64,000 bases of DNA from Arthrobacter sp. (GTDB taxonomy: Bacteria > Actinomycetota > Actinomycetes > Actinomycetales > Micrococcaceae): contig JAPLAM010000056.1 of assembly GCA_026393275.1 (NCBI GenBank), positions 1-64,000 on the forward strand, given 5' to 3'. Positions 51,066-59,503 of this stretch are shown here, piece by piece. The position numbers and the translations under genes are program-made. Every line of letters starts with the position of its first letter. The first letter of the stretch is position 1. Below the pieces are notes generated by a model. That model searched no databases. It saw only the letters and a list, made by a program, of their open reading frames with translations, and was not told the origin of the DNA.

Positions 51066-52508
51066 ATGGCAATTTCACTCGCGGCCCTGCTGGGTGTCCC
51101 GTCCCTGGGGCTGACGAAAACCGGCGTCGCGGAGACCACCTGGCACCATGACATCCGCTGGGTTGCGGTGACCGAGCAGGAGGACCCCCAGCGTTTCCTC
51201 AACGGCGGGGAACTGATCCTCACCACCGGAATGAGGCTGAAGACCGCCCCCGAGCAGCGCCGCTTCGTCCGCCAGGTGCAGCGTGCCGGAGCGGTGGGCA
51301 TCGGTTTCGGGGTCGGACTCACGCACGACGCGGTGCCGCCGGCCCTGGTTGCCGAGGCCAACCGCTGGGGCCTGCCGGTGGTGGAGGTGCCCTACGAAAC
51401 TCCCTTCATCGCGATCGGCAAGCTCGTGGCCGATGCCCAGTCCGCGGACCACTACGCCAAGCTGGAGCGCCTGATCGCCGGGCACCAGGTCCTGGCCCGC
51501 GCCCTGTTGACCGGCGGCGGCCTGGGCGAGCTGCTCAAGCACCTGGGCACCATGCTGCGCACCGAGATTATCCTGACGCAGTTCACCGCGCAGCTCTACA
51601 ACAGCGCCGCCGGCAGCCCCTCCCCCACCACGGACGGCTGGGCCTCGTATCCGGTCCCCACCGGCCGCCGCGATGCCTGCACGCTGTGGGTCCGGCACCC
51701 GTTCGAAGACTCGGGGATCATCGGCTACGCGCAGAACCTGATCAGCGTCGAACTCAACAACATGGTCAAGCAGCGCCAGTCGCAGCGGGCCCTGGCCGGG
51801 CAGGTCCTCGAGGACGTCATCCATGGAACCCTGGAGCCCACCGAGGCCACCCGGCGGCTCGCCGGCATCGGCGTGAACAGCACGCGGAAGAATGTGGTCC
51901 TGCTGGCGGAATCGGCCGCCCACGCCGCCCAGTTGGCGAGTTCATCGCTGCCGCAGCCGCTGAGGACGGCGGTGACCGCCGTCGTCGGCCGGGACCTGGT
52001 GGCGGTGGTGCACGACGACGGCAGCGGTGCCGCCGCCCTCGCGCGGGGCCTCAGCGACCACCTGGCCGAGGCCGGAATCCATGCCACGATCGGCATCGGC
52101 GGGGCGTACACGAAGCCGAACGGGCTGCGCTGGAGCTACTTCGAGGCCCGCGACGCGGCGAGCCACGGGCTGCCGGTCAACGAGCCGGAGCGGCTGAGCC
52201 TAACCTCGCTGCTGCTGGCCAGCGAGGACGTTCCGCTGGCGGACATGGCGAACGAATCGCTGAACCCGCTGCGCCAGTTCGACGCGGCGCACGGCGCCGG
52301 CCTGATGGCCACCCTGGAGAGCTACCTCGGCAACAACGGCTCGGTCGCCGCCGTCGCCGAAGAGCTCACCCTGCACCGGAACACCGTCCGCTACCGGCTG
52401 GCGCAGATCACCGAGCTGACCGGGTACGACCCGGCGCAAACCGCGGACCGGGTGCAGCTGTGGCTGGCGCTGGCCGTGCAGCGGCTCGGCGCCCGCCACC
52501 CCCGCTGA
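51066..52508 (+). CDS. PucR-family transcriptional regulator
   Basis: 480 residues. Residues 1-130 are the PucR N-terminal domain (MAISLAALLGVPSLGLTKTG and ELILTTGMRLKT). The C-terminal helix-turn-helix is NNGSVAAVAEELTLHRNTVR YRLAQI at about 430-455, the hallmark of PucR/CdaR regulators; a GGDEF-like middle portion precedes it. Its divergent position relative to the dehydrogenase/gabT genes suggests it controls them in response to a polyamine or GABA-type signal. No specific inducer is inferred. Confidence 0.85.
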   Translation: MAISLAALLGVPSLGLTKTGVAETTWHHDIRWVAVTEQEDPQRFLNGGELILTTGMRLKTAPEQRRFVRQVQRAGAVGIGFGVGLTHDAVPPALVAEANRWGLPVVEVPYETPFIAIGKLVADAQSADHYAKLERLIAGHQVLARALLTGGGLGELLKHLGTMLRTEIILTQFTAQLYNSAAGSPSPTTDGWASYPVPTGRRDACTLWVRHPFEDSGIIGYAQNLISVELNNMVKQRQSQRALAGQVLEDVIHGTLEPTEATRRLAGIGVNSTRKNVVLLAESAAHAAQLASSSLPQPLRTAVTAVVGRDLVAVVHDDGSGAAALARGLSDHLAEAGIHATIGIGGAYTKPNGLRWSYFEARDAASHGLPVNEPERLSLTSLLLASEDVPLADMANESLNPLRQFDAAHGAGLMATLESYLGNNGSVAAVAEELTLHRNTVRYRLAQITELTGYDPAQTADRVQLWLALAVQRLGARHPR

Positions 52509-52570
52509 GCCGGCATCCCGACGGCGCGTCCCTGGCACCGCGGGCGCTGTCACTTGCCGAGATATACGCC

Positions 52571-52612
52571 ACTAAAGACGCGGCCTCAAACGTCAAACGT
52601 CTAACCTTTAGT
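52571..52612 (+). promoter_or_regulatory. Inverted and direct repeats before the NimT/CynX-like gene
   Basis: ACTAAAG (52571-52577) is matched by CTTTAGT (52606-52612), and between them CAAACGT occurs twice in a row. All lie directly before the MFS ATG at 52614, so they could be an operator for the cotranscribed FadR-type regulator; the ATG is almost adjacent, implying a short or absent leader. Confidence 0.4.
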
Positions 52613-52613
52613 C

Positions 52614-53897
52614 ATGACACGCGCGCCGGCGGTTTCCGCCCACCCCGACACGGTAATCCAGTCCGGACCGCTGCGGACCCGCACCCGCACCGTTGCCGTC
52701 CTCGGAACGATTGCGATCGTGCTGATCGGCCTCAACCTGCGCGCCGGCATCAGCGGGGCCTCTGCGCTGTTCCACGACCTGCAGCAGGTTCTCGGTTACG
52801 GGGCCTTTGTCGCCGCCATCGTTCCATCGATTCCCACCCTCTGCTTCGCGGTTGCCGGGGCCGCCACCTCCTGGCTGACCAGGCTCCTCGGCGTGGAGAA
52901 GGCAATCCTGCTCTCCCTGGTCATGCTCGCCGGCGGCCTGCTGCTCCGCGGCGTGCCGTCGACCGGCATGCTGGTAGCGGGAACCGTGGTGGGGATGTCC
53001 GGGCTGGCCGTGTGCAACGTCGCCATGCCGTCCTTCATCCGCGAGTATTTCGCTGACCGGACTTCCCTGATGACGGGCCTGTACACGATGACGATGACCA
53101 GCGGAGCCACGATCATCTCCGTTCTGATTGTCCCGCTGGCGCAGCAGCTCGGCTCGCCCTCCGCCGGGCTGGGGTCGATCGGCATCCTGGCGCTCACCGC
53201 CTGCCTGGGCTTCCTGCCGATTGCGCTGCACGCGCACCGCCACGCGCCGGCGCGGAAGGCCACGCATGTCTCACCCTGGCCGTTGCTGAGGACCCGCACG
53301 GGGATCATGATCACCGCCGGCTTCACCCTCCAGGCCCTCCTCGCCTACTCCGTACTGAGCTGGTTTCCGTACATGCTGGCCACGGAGGGCGTCAGTGCCT
53401 CCCAAAGCGGGCTGATGTTCGGTCTTATGCAGCTCGTCTCGGTCCCGGCCGGAATGATGCTGATCGCGATCGGTGCACGCCCCCGGATGTTGCGCCCTGC
53501 TTTCTACCTGGCCTCCACGGCTACTCTCCTGGGCGTCGGCGGGATGCTGCTGCTGCCGGCCGGGATGGCACCCCTGACCGCGGTTCTCCTCGGCGTCGGG
53601 CTGGGCATCTTCCCGCTGATCATGGTGATGATCAGCCGCGCCGGCCGGAACACTGCCGAGACCACCGCCCTGTCCACTCTCGCCCAGTCGGTGGGATACC
53701 TGCTGGCGACCATCGGGCCGTTCGGCATGGGCCTGCTGCACGGCGCGACGGGCAGCTGGACCCTGCCGCTGGTCCTGCTGCTGGCCGTGGCCGTGGGCCA
53801 GGTTGTGGTGGGGCATCTGCTGACGGTTCGGATAGCCAAGCCGCCGGGCGCCGGCGGCCGGCTCGTAGGGCCGTCGCTGGGAGGGGTGCAGCGATGA
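52614..53897 (+). CDS. MFS transporter (NimT/CynX-like)
   Basis: 427 residues, about 12 helices. GLNLRAGISGASALFHDLQQ and VLGTIAIVLIGLNLRAGI match the cyanate/nitroimidazole transporter (CynX/NimT) group, with GMSGLAVCNVAMPSFIREYF in the middle. It is divergent in direction from nothing nearby and overlaps the downstream FadR-type gene by 4 nt (ATGA). A role in uptake or export of a small organic anion is inferred. Confidence 0.82.
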   Translation: MTRAPAVSAHPDTVIQSGPLRTRTRTVAVLGTIAIVLIGLNLRAGISGASALFHDLQQVLGYGAFVAAIVPSIPTLCFAVAGAATSWLTRLLGVEKAILLSLVMLAGGLLLRGVPSTGMLVAGTVVGMSGLAVCNVAMPSFIREYFADRTSLMTGLYTMTMTSGATIISVLIVPLAQQLGSPSAGLGSIGILALTACLGFLPIALHAHRHAPARKATHVSPWPLLRTRTGIMITAGFTLQALLAYSVLSWFPYMLATEGVSASQSGLMFGLMQLVSVPAGMMLIAIGARPRMLRPAFYLASTATLLGVGGMLLLPAGMAPLTAVLLGVGLGIFPLIMVMISRAGRNTAETTALSTLAQSVGYLLATIGPFGMGLLHGATGSWTLPLVLLLAVAVGQVVVGHLLTVRIAKPPGAGGRLVGPSLGGVQR

Positions 53898-54577
53898 CCC
53901 TGACCCCTTCACACCGGCCACCCCTGGTGGAGGAAGTCACCGCCAAGCTGCGCGACTGCATCCACTCGGGCGAGTGGCAGCTGCAGCAGCGCATTCCCGC
54001 CGAACCGGAATTGATGGCAGCCCTGGGCGTCTCGCGGGGCACCCTGCGGGAAGCCATCAAGGCCCTGGCGCACAGCGGCATGCTGGAGGTCCGCCGCGGC
54101 GACGGGACCTACGTCCGCGCCACCAGCGAGATCTCAGGCGCGGCGCAGCGCATGTACCGGGACCACTCGCAGACGCACATTTTGGAGGTCCGCGTGGGGC
54201 TGGACACCCAGGCCGCCCGGCTTGCTGCCCGCCACGCCACGGATGAGGACATCGCGGCGATGCGGGACCTGCTGGAAATGCGCCGCAGCGCCTGGCACGC
54301 CGGGGACTTCGCAGGCTGGGCGCGGGCGGACTGGGACTTCCACGCCATGGTCGCGCGGGCCTCGGGAAATCCGCTGCTGCACGAGCTGTACGTCAGCTTC
54401 GGCGGAGTATTTCACAGCGACCTGCTCCGCCAGCAGCGTCGCGGCGGCTTCGACGGCCTTCCGCACCCGGGCCACGGCGAACTGGTGGACGCCCTCGCCG
54501 CCAGCGACGCGGCCGCAGCCGTCGAGAGCGTCCACCGCAACCTCAACTCCTGTGCGGAATGGATCGGGCGGGTCTAG
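53894..54577 (+). CDS. FadR-subfamily GntR regulator
   Basis: 227 residues. The winged helix reads RIPAEPELMAALGVSRGTLR EAIKALAHSGMLEVRRG, and the C-terminal FCD-type all-helical domain shows ILEVRVGLDTQAARLAARHA and HPGHGELVDALAASDAAAA, with a His/Asp ligand pattern. It overlaps the MFS gene by 4 nt and so is likely its regulator. Its stop overlaps the convergent gene at 54574. Confidence 0.85.
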   Translation: MTLTPSHRPPLVEEVTAKLRDCIHSGEWQLQQRIPAEPELMAALGVSRGTLREAIKALAHSGMLEVRRGDGTYVRATSEISGAAQRMYRDHSQTHILEVRVGLDTQAARLAARHATDEDIAAMRDLLEMRRSAWHAGDFAGWARADWDFHAMVARASGNPLLHELYVSFGGVFHSDLLRQQRRGGFDGLPHPGHGELVDALAASDAAAAVESVHRNLNSCAEWIGRV

Positions 54578-55110
54578 CGGGCCAGGCCTTTGAAGACGTT
54601 CGTCGGCCGCTGCATTTCACCGTGCTTGGCGCCCAGGACGATCACCCAGCCGGCGAACACCGGGATGGCCCACTGCAGGATTTTCAGCTGCTGCTGGGCG
54701 GAACGGAGCTCCTGCGACGCGCCGTGGCGGGGCTCGGTGGCCCCTTCGGCACCCTCGCCGGCGAGCTTGTCCACCTTGGCACCCTGGAGTCCGGCATAAA
54801 GGGTCGCGGCCGCGCCGGCCAGGGTCACAACCGACTTGTAGATGCTCAGCCGCGCTACACCGTCCTGCTTGGCCATCCGGCCCTTGTTCTCCCAGATGAT
54901 GGCCAGGCCGGAGAGGAGGTGCGCACCGAAGGCCGCCGTTTGGTAGGGGGCCCACCTCTTCCAGCCGAGGCTGGAGAGTCGGGTGCGTTCGGCGGGGTCT
55001 TTGGCCTCCGCCGTTGCGCCGTTCAATCCGATGGCGCCCATCAGTGAGCCGCCGAACCACGCGCCCGCGGTCAAGTCGTGGATGGATCGGGCAACAAGAT
55101 TTCCTGCCAT
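54574..55110 (-). CDS. Membrane protein of unknown function
   Basis: 178 residues from MAGNLVARSIHDLTAGAWFG; ATG at 55110 is preferred, with AGGAAG upstream. Four hydrophobic segments are visible (e.g. AFGAHLLSGLAIIWENKG and ILQWAIPVFAGWVIVLGAK). I do not recognise the family. It converges with the FadR-type gene with a 4-nt overlap of stops, and diverges from the DUF1206 gene. Confidence 0.65.
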   Translation of the reverse strand: MAGNLVARSIHDLTAGAWFGGSLMGAIGLNGATAEAKDPAERTRLSSLGWKRWAPYQTAAFGAHLLSGLAIIWENKGRMAKQDGVARLSIYKSVVTLAGAAATLYAGLQGAKVDKLAGEGAEGATEPRHGASQELRSAQQQLKILQWAIPVFAGWVIVLGAKHGEMQRPTNVFKGLAR

Positions 55111-55184
55111 GGTGAGCTTCCTATCGAGTGTCTTCAAATCCGGAAAGGCACGGCCCTGTTATGCGCGGCCCGTACTCGAATATA

Positions 55185-55198
55185 GTAAGCACACTTAC
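55185..55198. promoter_or_regulatory. Short inverted repeat GTAAG-N4-CTTAC
   Basis: In the 174-nt gap between divergent membrane-protein genes, an AT-rich patch holds GTAAG CACA CTTAC. It could be a regulator site or part of a promoter region. Confidence 0.3.
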
Positions 55199-55284
55199 CA
55201 ACAAGATGATAGTCGTGCTTTGCGGCGGCCTCCCAGAGGGACCGCCCCGGACGCGCGTACACTCGTGGGCATGGCAGGAGACGG

Positions 55285-56142
55285 TTGAGCGGGGATCTGT
55301 CCGGCAGGCCTCCGGGACCCGCCCGTGAGGCCGTCCTCTCCGAGGCCGCCGATGCCGCGGAAGCCGCCTCCAATAGCAGGGCGCTCGACGTCGTTGTGCG
55401 CTGGGGATTCGCCGTGATGGCCCTGCTCCACATCGTCATCGGGGCTATCGCCGTCGCGCTGGTGCTGGGCGCACCGGGCCGGGCCGAGCCCACCGGCGCG
55501 ATCGGGCAGCTCGCGGCCAACCCCTGGGGACCGGCGGTGATGTGGTCGGGCTGTATCGGCTGCGCCGGGCTCGCCCTCTGGCAGCTGAGCGAGGCGACCC
55601 TGCGGGCCCGCCACCTGCCGCGCGGCGAACGGCTGGGCAAGCTGGCCTCCTCCGGCTTCCTGGCGGTTGCCTACGGCAGCGTCGGGTACACCTTCGGCAG
55701 CTTCGCCGTCGGCGTCCGCACCGACTCGGGCGCCTCCACCGCCGCGTTCAGCCGGGCACTGATGGACCGCCCGCTAGGCGCCCCGCTGCTGATCGGCCTG
55801 GGCCTGACGGTCGCCGGGATCGGCGTCTACTTCGTAGTGAAAGGCCTAGGCAAGAAGTTCAAAGAGGAGCTGCGGCGCTTCGAAGGAACCAACCGCGGCC
55901 ACCTCGTCAGCGTCCTGGGCGTGGCCGGCCATGTAGCCAAGGGGCTCGCGCTGATCCTGACCGGCCTCCTGTTCGTGGTGGCGGCGGCCACGAACAACCC
56001 CGGCTCGTCCACCGGGCTGGACGGCAGCCTCAAGGCGCTGCAGCACCACCCCTTCGGTCCGTACCTGCTTCTGGCCATCGGCGCAGGCTTCATCGCGTAC
56101 GGCGTGTTCGCCCTGATCCGCGCGCGGTTCGGGCGGATGTAG
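55285..56142 (+). CDS. DUF1206 membrane protein
   Basis: 285 residues from TTG at 55285, which has AGGAG ACGG upstream. Six hydrophobic segments occur in three similar pairs: VRWGFAVMALLHIVIGAIAV, GKLASSGFLAVAYGSVGYTF and VLGVAGHVAKGLALILTGLL, the triplicated DUF1206 pattern. Function is unknown; it is common in actinobacteria. It diverges from the membrane protein at 54574. Confidence 0.85.
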   Translation: MSGDLSGRPPGPAREAVLSEAADAAEAASNSRALDVVVRWGFAVMALLHIVIGAIAVALVLGAPGRAEPTGAIGQLAANPWGPAVMWSGCIGCAGLALWQLSEATLRARHLPRGERLGKLASSGFLAVAYGSVGYTFGSFAVGVRTDSGASTAAFSRALMDRPLGAPLLIGLGLTVAGIGVYFVVKGLGKKFKEELRRFEGTNRGHLVSVLGVAGHVAKGLALILTGLLFVVAAATNNPGSSTGLDGSLKALQHHPFGPYLLLAIGAGFIAYGVFALIRARFGRM

Positions 56143-56281
56143 CGCCGCCTTCGGTCTTTGGCGTCGAGTCCTTGTTGTCCAACGGTCCGGGCGATATCGT
56201 GTGAGCTAGCTTCCGAACCGCGTTTCCTGCCCTTCAGGTTGGTCAGCTTCGACCCCCGGGCGGGTTCTTCAAGGTAAGGCC

Positions 56282-56863
56282 ATGAGCTACGTCCCAGTCA
56301 GCAGGCGCACAGTCCGGCGCCATCGCGAATCCGAACGGGCCACCAGGCGCCTGGTGATCGGTCTCTGCGCCGCGGCAGCCGTGGCGTGGCTGCTCTCGGT
56401 CACGACGTCCACCTCGGTCCATGTCGGGGGCATCGCGTACAACATTGCGGTGGTCCTGCACGTCCTCTCCCTCGTCGCAGCGTTCGGCGCCATTATCCTG
56501 GTCGACTGGCACGGATTCCTGTGGCTCATCGGCCGCCGCAAACTGGCAGAAATCATCAGGCTCGACGGCGCCGCCACCCCGCTGATCTGGGGCGGCCTCG
56601 CCGGAATGCTGGCCACCGGGGCCTTCCTCAGCCCGCATTTGTCCAACCCGATGACTGACGTCAAGCTGGCCGCGGTCCTGGTGCTGAGCCTGAACGGCAT
56701 CATGCTGATCCCGCTCATGCGCCGGCTTGCCCACCTGCCGCCGGATTCGCCGTTCGGGGCCCTCAGCGTCGGGCAGCGGATCCATCTGCTCTTGAGCCTG
56801 ACCATCTCACAGGCGTGCTGGTGGACGGCGATCATCATCGGCTTCATCAACGCCGAGTTCTGA
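56282..56863 (+). CDS. Membrane protein of unknown function
   Basis: 193 residues with an N-terminal basic segment (SRRTVRRHRESERATRRLVI) and about five hydrophobic segments, including IAVVLHVLSLVAAFGAIILV and CWWTAIIIGFINAEF at the end. The HVLSLVAAFGAIILV and HLLLSLTISQACWW segments are vaguely like small cytochrome-type membrane domains, but I assign no family. It converges with the topoisomerase IB gene. Confidence 0.65.
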   Translation: MSYVPVSRRTVRRHRESERATRRLVIGLCAAAAVAWLLSVTTSTSVHVGGIAYNIAVVLHVLSLVAAFGAIILVDWHGFLWLIGRRKLAEIIRLDGAATPLIWGGLAGMLATGAFLSPHLSNPMTDVKLAAVLVLSLNGIMLIPLMRRLAHLPPDSPFGALSVGQRIHLLLSLTISQACWWTAIIIGFINAEF

Positions 56864-56887
56864 ACGCTCCGCCTCCGGCCGCACCGG

Positions 56888-57877
56888 TTACCCCAGCGGG
56901 ACCACCGCGCCTTCCTGGTACAGCAGTGCCCGGATCTCCGACTCGGCCGAGTCCAGCCGCCTCGGGTCGATGGTCTCCCCCGCCGCGAAGTGGTCCAGCA
57001 GCCGCGGGTCCACGTAGCTCTTCCGGGCGATCGACGGCGTGTTCCCCAACACGGACGCGGCATCAACCATCGCGCGGCTCACGGCGCGCTTCCGGGCCGA
57101 GACCTTCGGCTGCGGCCCGCTCCGGGCCAGGCTCGCGGCTGCCGCGACCGACCCGCGCAGGGTGCGGAAATCCTTGGCCGTGAAGTCCCCGCCGGTGCGC
57201 TCCTTGACGTAGTCGTTGATCTCGGCGCTCGTGACCGGGTGCCAGCTGCGGCCGTTCTTGTAGGCGAGCAGGCGGGCGTTCCCACCGCGGCGCTTGAGTG
57301 AGCGGACGACGGCGGCGAGGTCGGCGTCGTCGATCCGGGACTCCCAGGTCTTGCCGCTCTTGGCCGGGAAGCTGAGCCGGAGCTCGTCCTTGCGGACCTT
57401 CACATGGGCGCAGAGCAGGGTGGCCAGTCCGTGGCTGCCGTTCTCGTTGGTGTATCGCTCGGAGCCGACGCGCAGCGAACCGCTGTCCAGCATCCTGAAG
57501 GCGGCCGCCAGGACGCGCTCCCGGGTGAGACCTTCGCCGCGCAGGTCCATGGTCACGAGCCTGCGGGCCGAGGGCAGGGTCTCGGCGAGCTGGAGCGAAC
57601 GGTCGAACTTCACCCGGTCCTTCCGCTCCCGCCAGCCCGGGTGGTAAATGTACTGGCGCCGGCCGACGGCGTCGAGCCCGGTCGCCTGGATGTGCCCGTT
57701 CTCGTAGGGAGCGATCCAGACGTCGGTCCACGCCGGCGGGATGCCGATGCCCTCCAGTCGGTCCCGGACCGGCCCGGGCGGCACGGTGGAACCGTCCAGG
57801 TCCTTGTAGCTGAACCCGGTCCCGGCGGCGACCCGCCGGTAGCCGCGGCCGGACGCGTTGCTGTGACGAAGCCTCAT
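56888..57877 (-). CDS. DNA topoisomerase IB
   Basis: 329 residues, the size of bacterial/poxvirus-type IB enzymes. Motifs: GIGIPPAWTDVWIAPYENGH, IQATGLDAVGRRQYIYHPGW RERKDRVKFDR (catalytic Arg/Lys part), TNENGSHGLATLLCAHVKV, and AKDFRTLRGSVAAAASLA. The catalytic tyrosine is in NTPSIARKSYVDPRLLDHF. It relaxes supercoils by transient 3'-phosphotyrosyl nicks. It is encoded on the minus strand near the second FprA gene. Confidence 0.9.
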   Translation of the reverse strand: MRLRHSNASGRGYRRVAAGTGFSYKDLDGSTVPPGPVRDRLEGIGIPPAWTDVWIAPYENGHIQATGLDAVGRRQYIYHPGWRERKDRVKFDRSLQLAETLPSARRLVTMDLRGEGLTRERVLAAAFRMLDSGSLRVGSERYTNENGSHGLATLLCAHVKVRKDELRLSFPAKSGKTWESRIDDADLAAVVRSLKRRGGNARLLAYKNGRSWHPVTSAEINDYVKERTGGDFTAKDFRTLRGSVAAAASLARSGPQPKVSARKRAVSRAMVDAASVLGNTPSIARKSYVDPRLLDHFAAGETIDPRRLDSAESEIRALLYQEGAVVPLG

Positions 57878-57933
57878 GACGGTAAGCCTACTGACTACCG
57901 CCCCGGATCAGCCACACATCAAGCAGCGCGGGT

Positions 57934-59397
57934 CTAGACCTCGACGGCGGCGCCGCGGGAAATTTCGACCATGTCCTCGCGCGGGACCACCTTGATGCGT
58001 TCGCGCTGGACGCTGCCCGCACCGGCGCTCGCCTTCTCGCCGAGGGACCGTTCGTGAGCGTCCAGGGCCAGCCAGCCTTCCCAGCTGGTGAACTTCACGC
58101 CGCGGTTCTCCAGCAGCTCGACGATGGCCTCCGGCGCGGGTGCGTCCGCCGGGGGCAGGGTTGCGCGGTCCTCGAGCAGGTAGGTCACGGTTTCCAAGGC
58201 GTCACCCTTGGTGTGGCCGATCAGGCCGACCGGTCCGCGCTTGATCCAGCCGGTCGCGTAGATCCCCGGGACGTGGGTGCCGGCGGCGTCCAGGACGCGG
58301 CCGCCGTCGTTCGGGACGACGCCCTTGCTGTGGTCGAACTCGACCTCCGGCAGGGCGGAGCCGAAGTAGCCGATGGCGCGGTAGACGGCCTGGACCGGGT
58401 AGTCGACGAACTCGCCGGTGCCCCGGGCGTTGCCGGTGCCGTCCAGTTCGGTGCGCTCGAACTTGATGCCGGCGACGCGGCCGGGGGTCCCGGCTTCGCC
58501 GGTATTGTCCCCGTACACCTCCACCGGGCTGTGCAGGAAGTGCAGGTGCAACCGGCGGGAGGCCGTGAGCTCGGAGAGGTCCTCGGGCTGCTCGGCGATC
58601 CAGTTGGTGAGCGTGCCCACCATGGTCTTGGTCTGGTTGTTGCTTTGGATCTGGCGGTCCGATTCGGCGTCGAACTCGAAATCCTCGGGGTAGAGGATGA
58701 TATCCACATCCTTGGAGTGGCTGAGTTCGCGCAGTTCCAGGGGCGTGAACTTGACCTGGGCGGGGCCGCGGCGGCCGAAGACATGCACGTCCGTGACGGG
58801 CGAGGACTTCAGTCCGGCGTAAACGTTGTCCGGGATTTCGGAGACCAGGAGGTCGTCGGCATGCTTGGAGAGCATCCGGGCGACGTCCAGGGCCACGTTG
58901 CCGTTGCCGATCACGGCGACTTCCTTGGCGTCCACCGGCCAGTCGCGGGACACATCGGGGTGGCCGTCGTACCAGGAGACAAAGTCCGCGCCGCCGAAGG
59001 AGCCCTCGAGCTCGATGCCCGGGATGTTCAGGTCCGCGTCCTTGATGGCGCCGGTGGCGAAGATGACGGCGTCGTAGTGGGTGCGGAGGTCCGCGAGGGT
59101 GAGGTCGGTGCCGTAGTCCACGTTGCCGAAGAAGCGAATGTCGCCGCGGTCCAGGACCTTGTGCAGGGCGTTGACGATCCCCTTGATGCGCGGGTGGTCC
59201 GGAGCCACGCCGTAGCGGATCAGGCCATAGGGGGCCGGGTAGCGGTCGAAGAGGTCGATGCTGACGGTGAGTTCGTCGCCCTTGACGGCCTCGCTCTTGG
59301 TCAGGATGTCCGCGGCGTAGACCCCGGCGGGGCCGGATCCGACGACGGCGACGCGCAACGGGCGGGCAGCGGTTCCTACGGGGGTGTTCGTTGACAC
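57934..59397 (-). CDS. fprA: FprA-type ferredoxin-NADP reductase (second paralogue)
   Basis: 487 residues from GTG at 59397, with AAGGA eight bases upstream. VAVVGSGPAGVYAADILTKS, YPAPYGLIRYGVAPDHPRIK, VAVIGNGNVALDVARML and FGRRGPAQVKFTPLELREL are nearly identical to the copy at 31270; the tails and inserts differ (e.g. NTGEAGTPGRVAG here). The gene is next to a CysG-like siroheme enzyme, so it may feed electrons to sulfite or nitrite reductase. A long inverted repeat lies in the gap before its start. Confidence 0.92.
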   Translation of the reverse strand: MSTNTPVGTAARPLRVAVVGSGPAGVYAADILTKSEAVKGDELTVSIDLFDRYPAPYGLIRYGVAPDHPRIKGIVNALHKVLDRGDIRFFGNVDYGTDLTLADLRTHYDAVIFATGAIKDADLNIPGIELEGSFGGADFVSWYDGHPDVSRDWPVDAKEVAVIGNGNVALDVARMLSKHADDLLVSEIPDNVYAGLKSSPVTDVHVFGRRGPAQVKFTPLELRELSHSKDVDIILYPEDFEFDAESDRQIQSNNQTKTMVGTLTNWIAEQPEDLSELTASRRLHLHFLHSPVEVYGDNTGEAGTPGRVAGIKFERTELDGTGNARGTGEFVDYPVQAVYRAIGYFGSALPEVEFDHSKGVVPNDGGRVLDAAGTHVPGIYATGWIKRGPVGLIGHTKGDALETVTYLLEDRATLPPADAPAPEAIVELLENRGVKFTSWEGWLALDAHERSLGEKASAGAGSVQRERIKVVPREDMVEISRGAAVEV

Positions 59398-59423
59398 GGC
59401 TGTGTTCCTTTGGTTCGTTCCGT

Positions 59424-59489
59424 CCCAACTGACTCGCATTAGTTGTCGTTATGAGGGCTCAAAACGACAACAACTGCGAGCTAGTTGGG
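59424..59489. promoter_or_regulatory. Long imperfect palindrome (27-bp arms) upstream of the second fprA
   Basis: The left arm (59424-59450) and right arm (59463-59489) match as inverted copies except at about five positions; a core of 9 bp (GTTGTCGTT with its complement at 59463-59471) is perfect. Loop of 12 nt. It sits 27 nt upstream of the fprA start and 15 nt after the end of the CysG gene. Confidence 0.6.
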
Positions 59490-59503
59490 TAGTGCGGGTG
59501 GAG

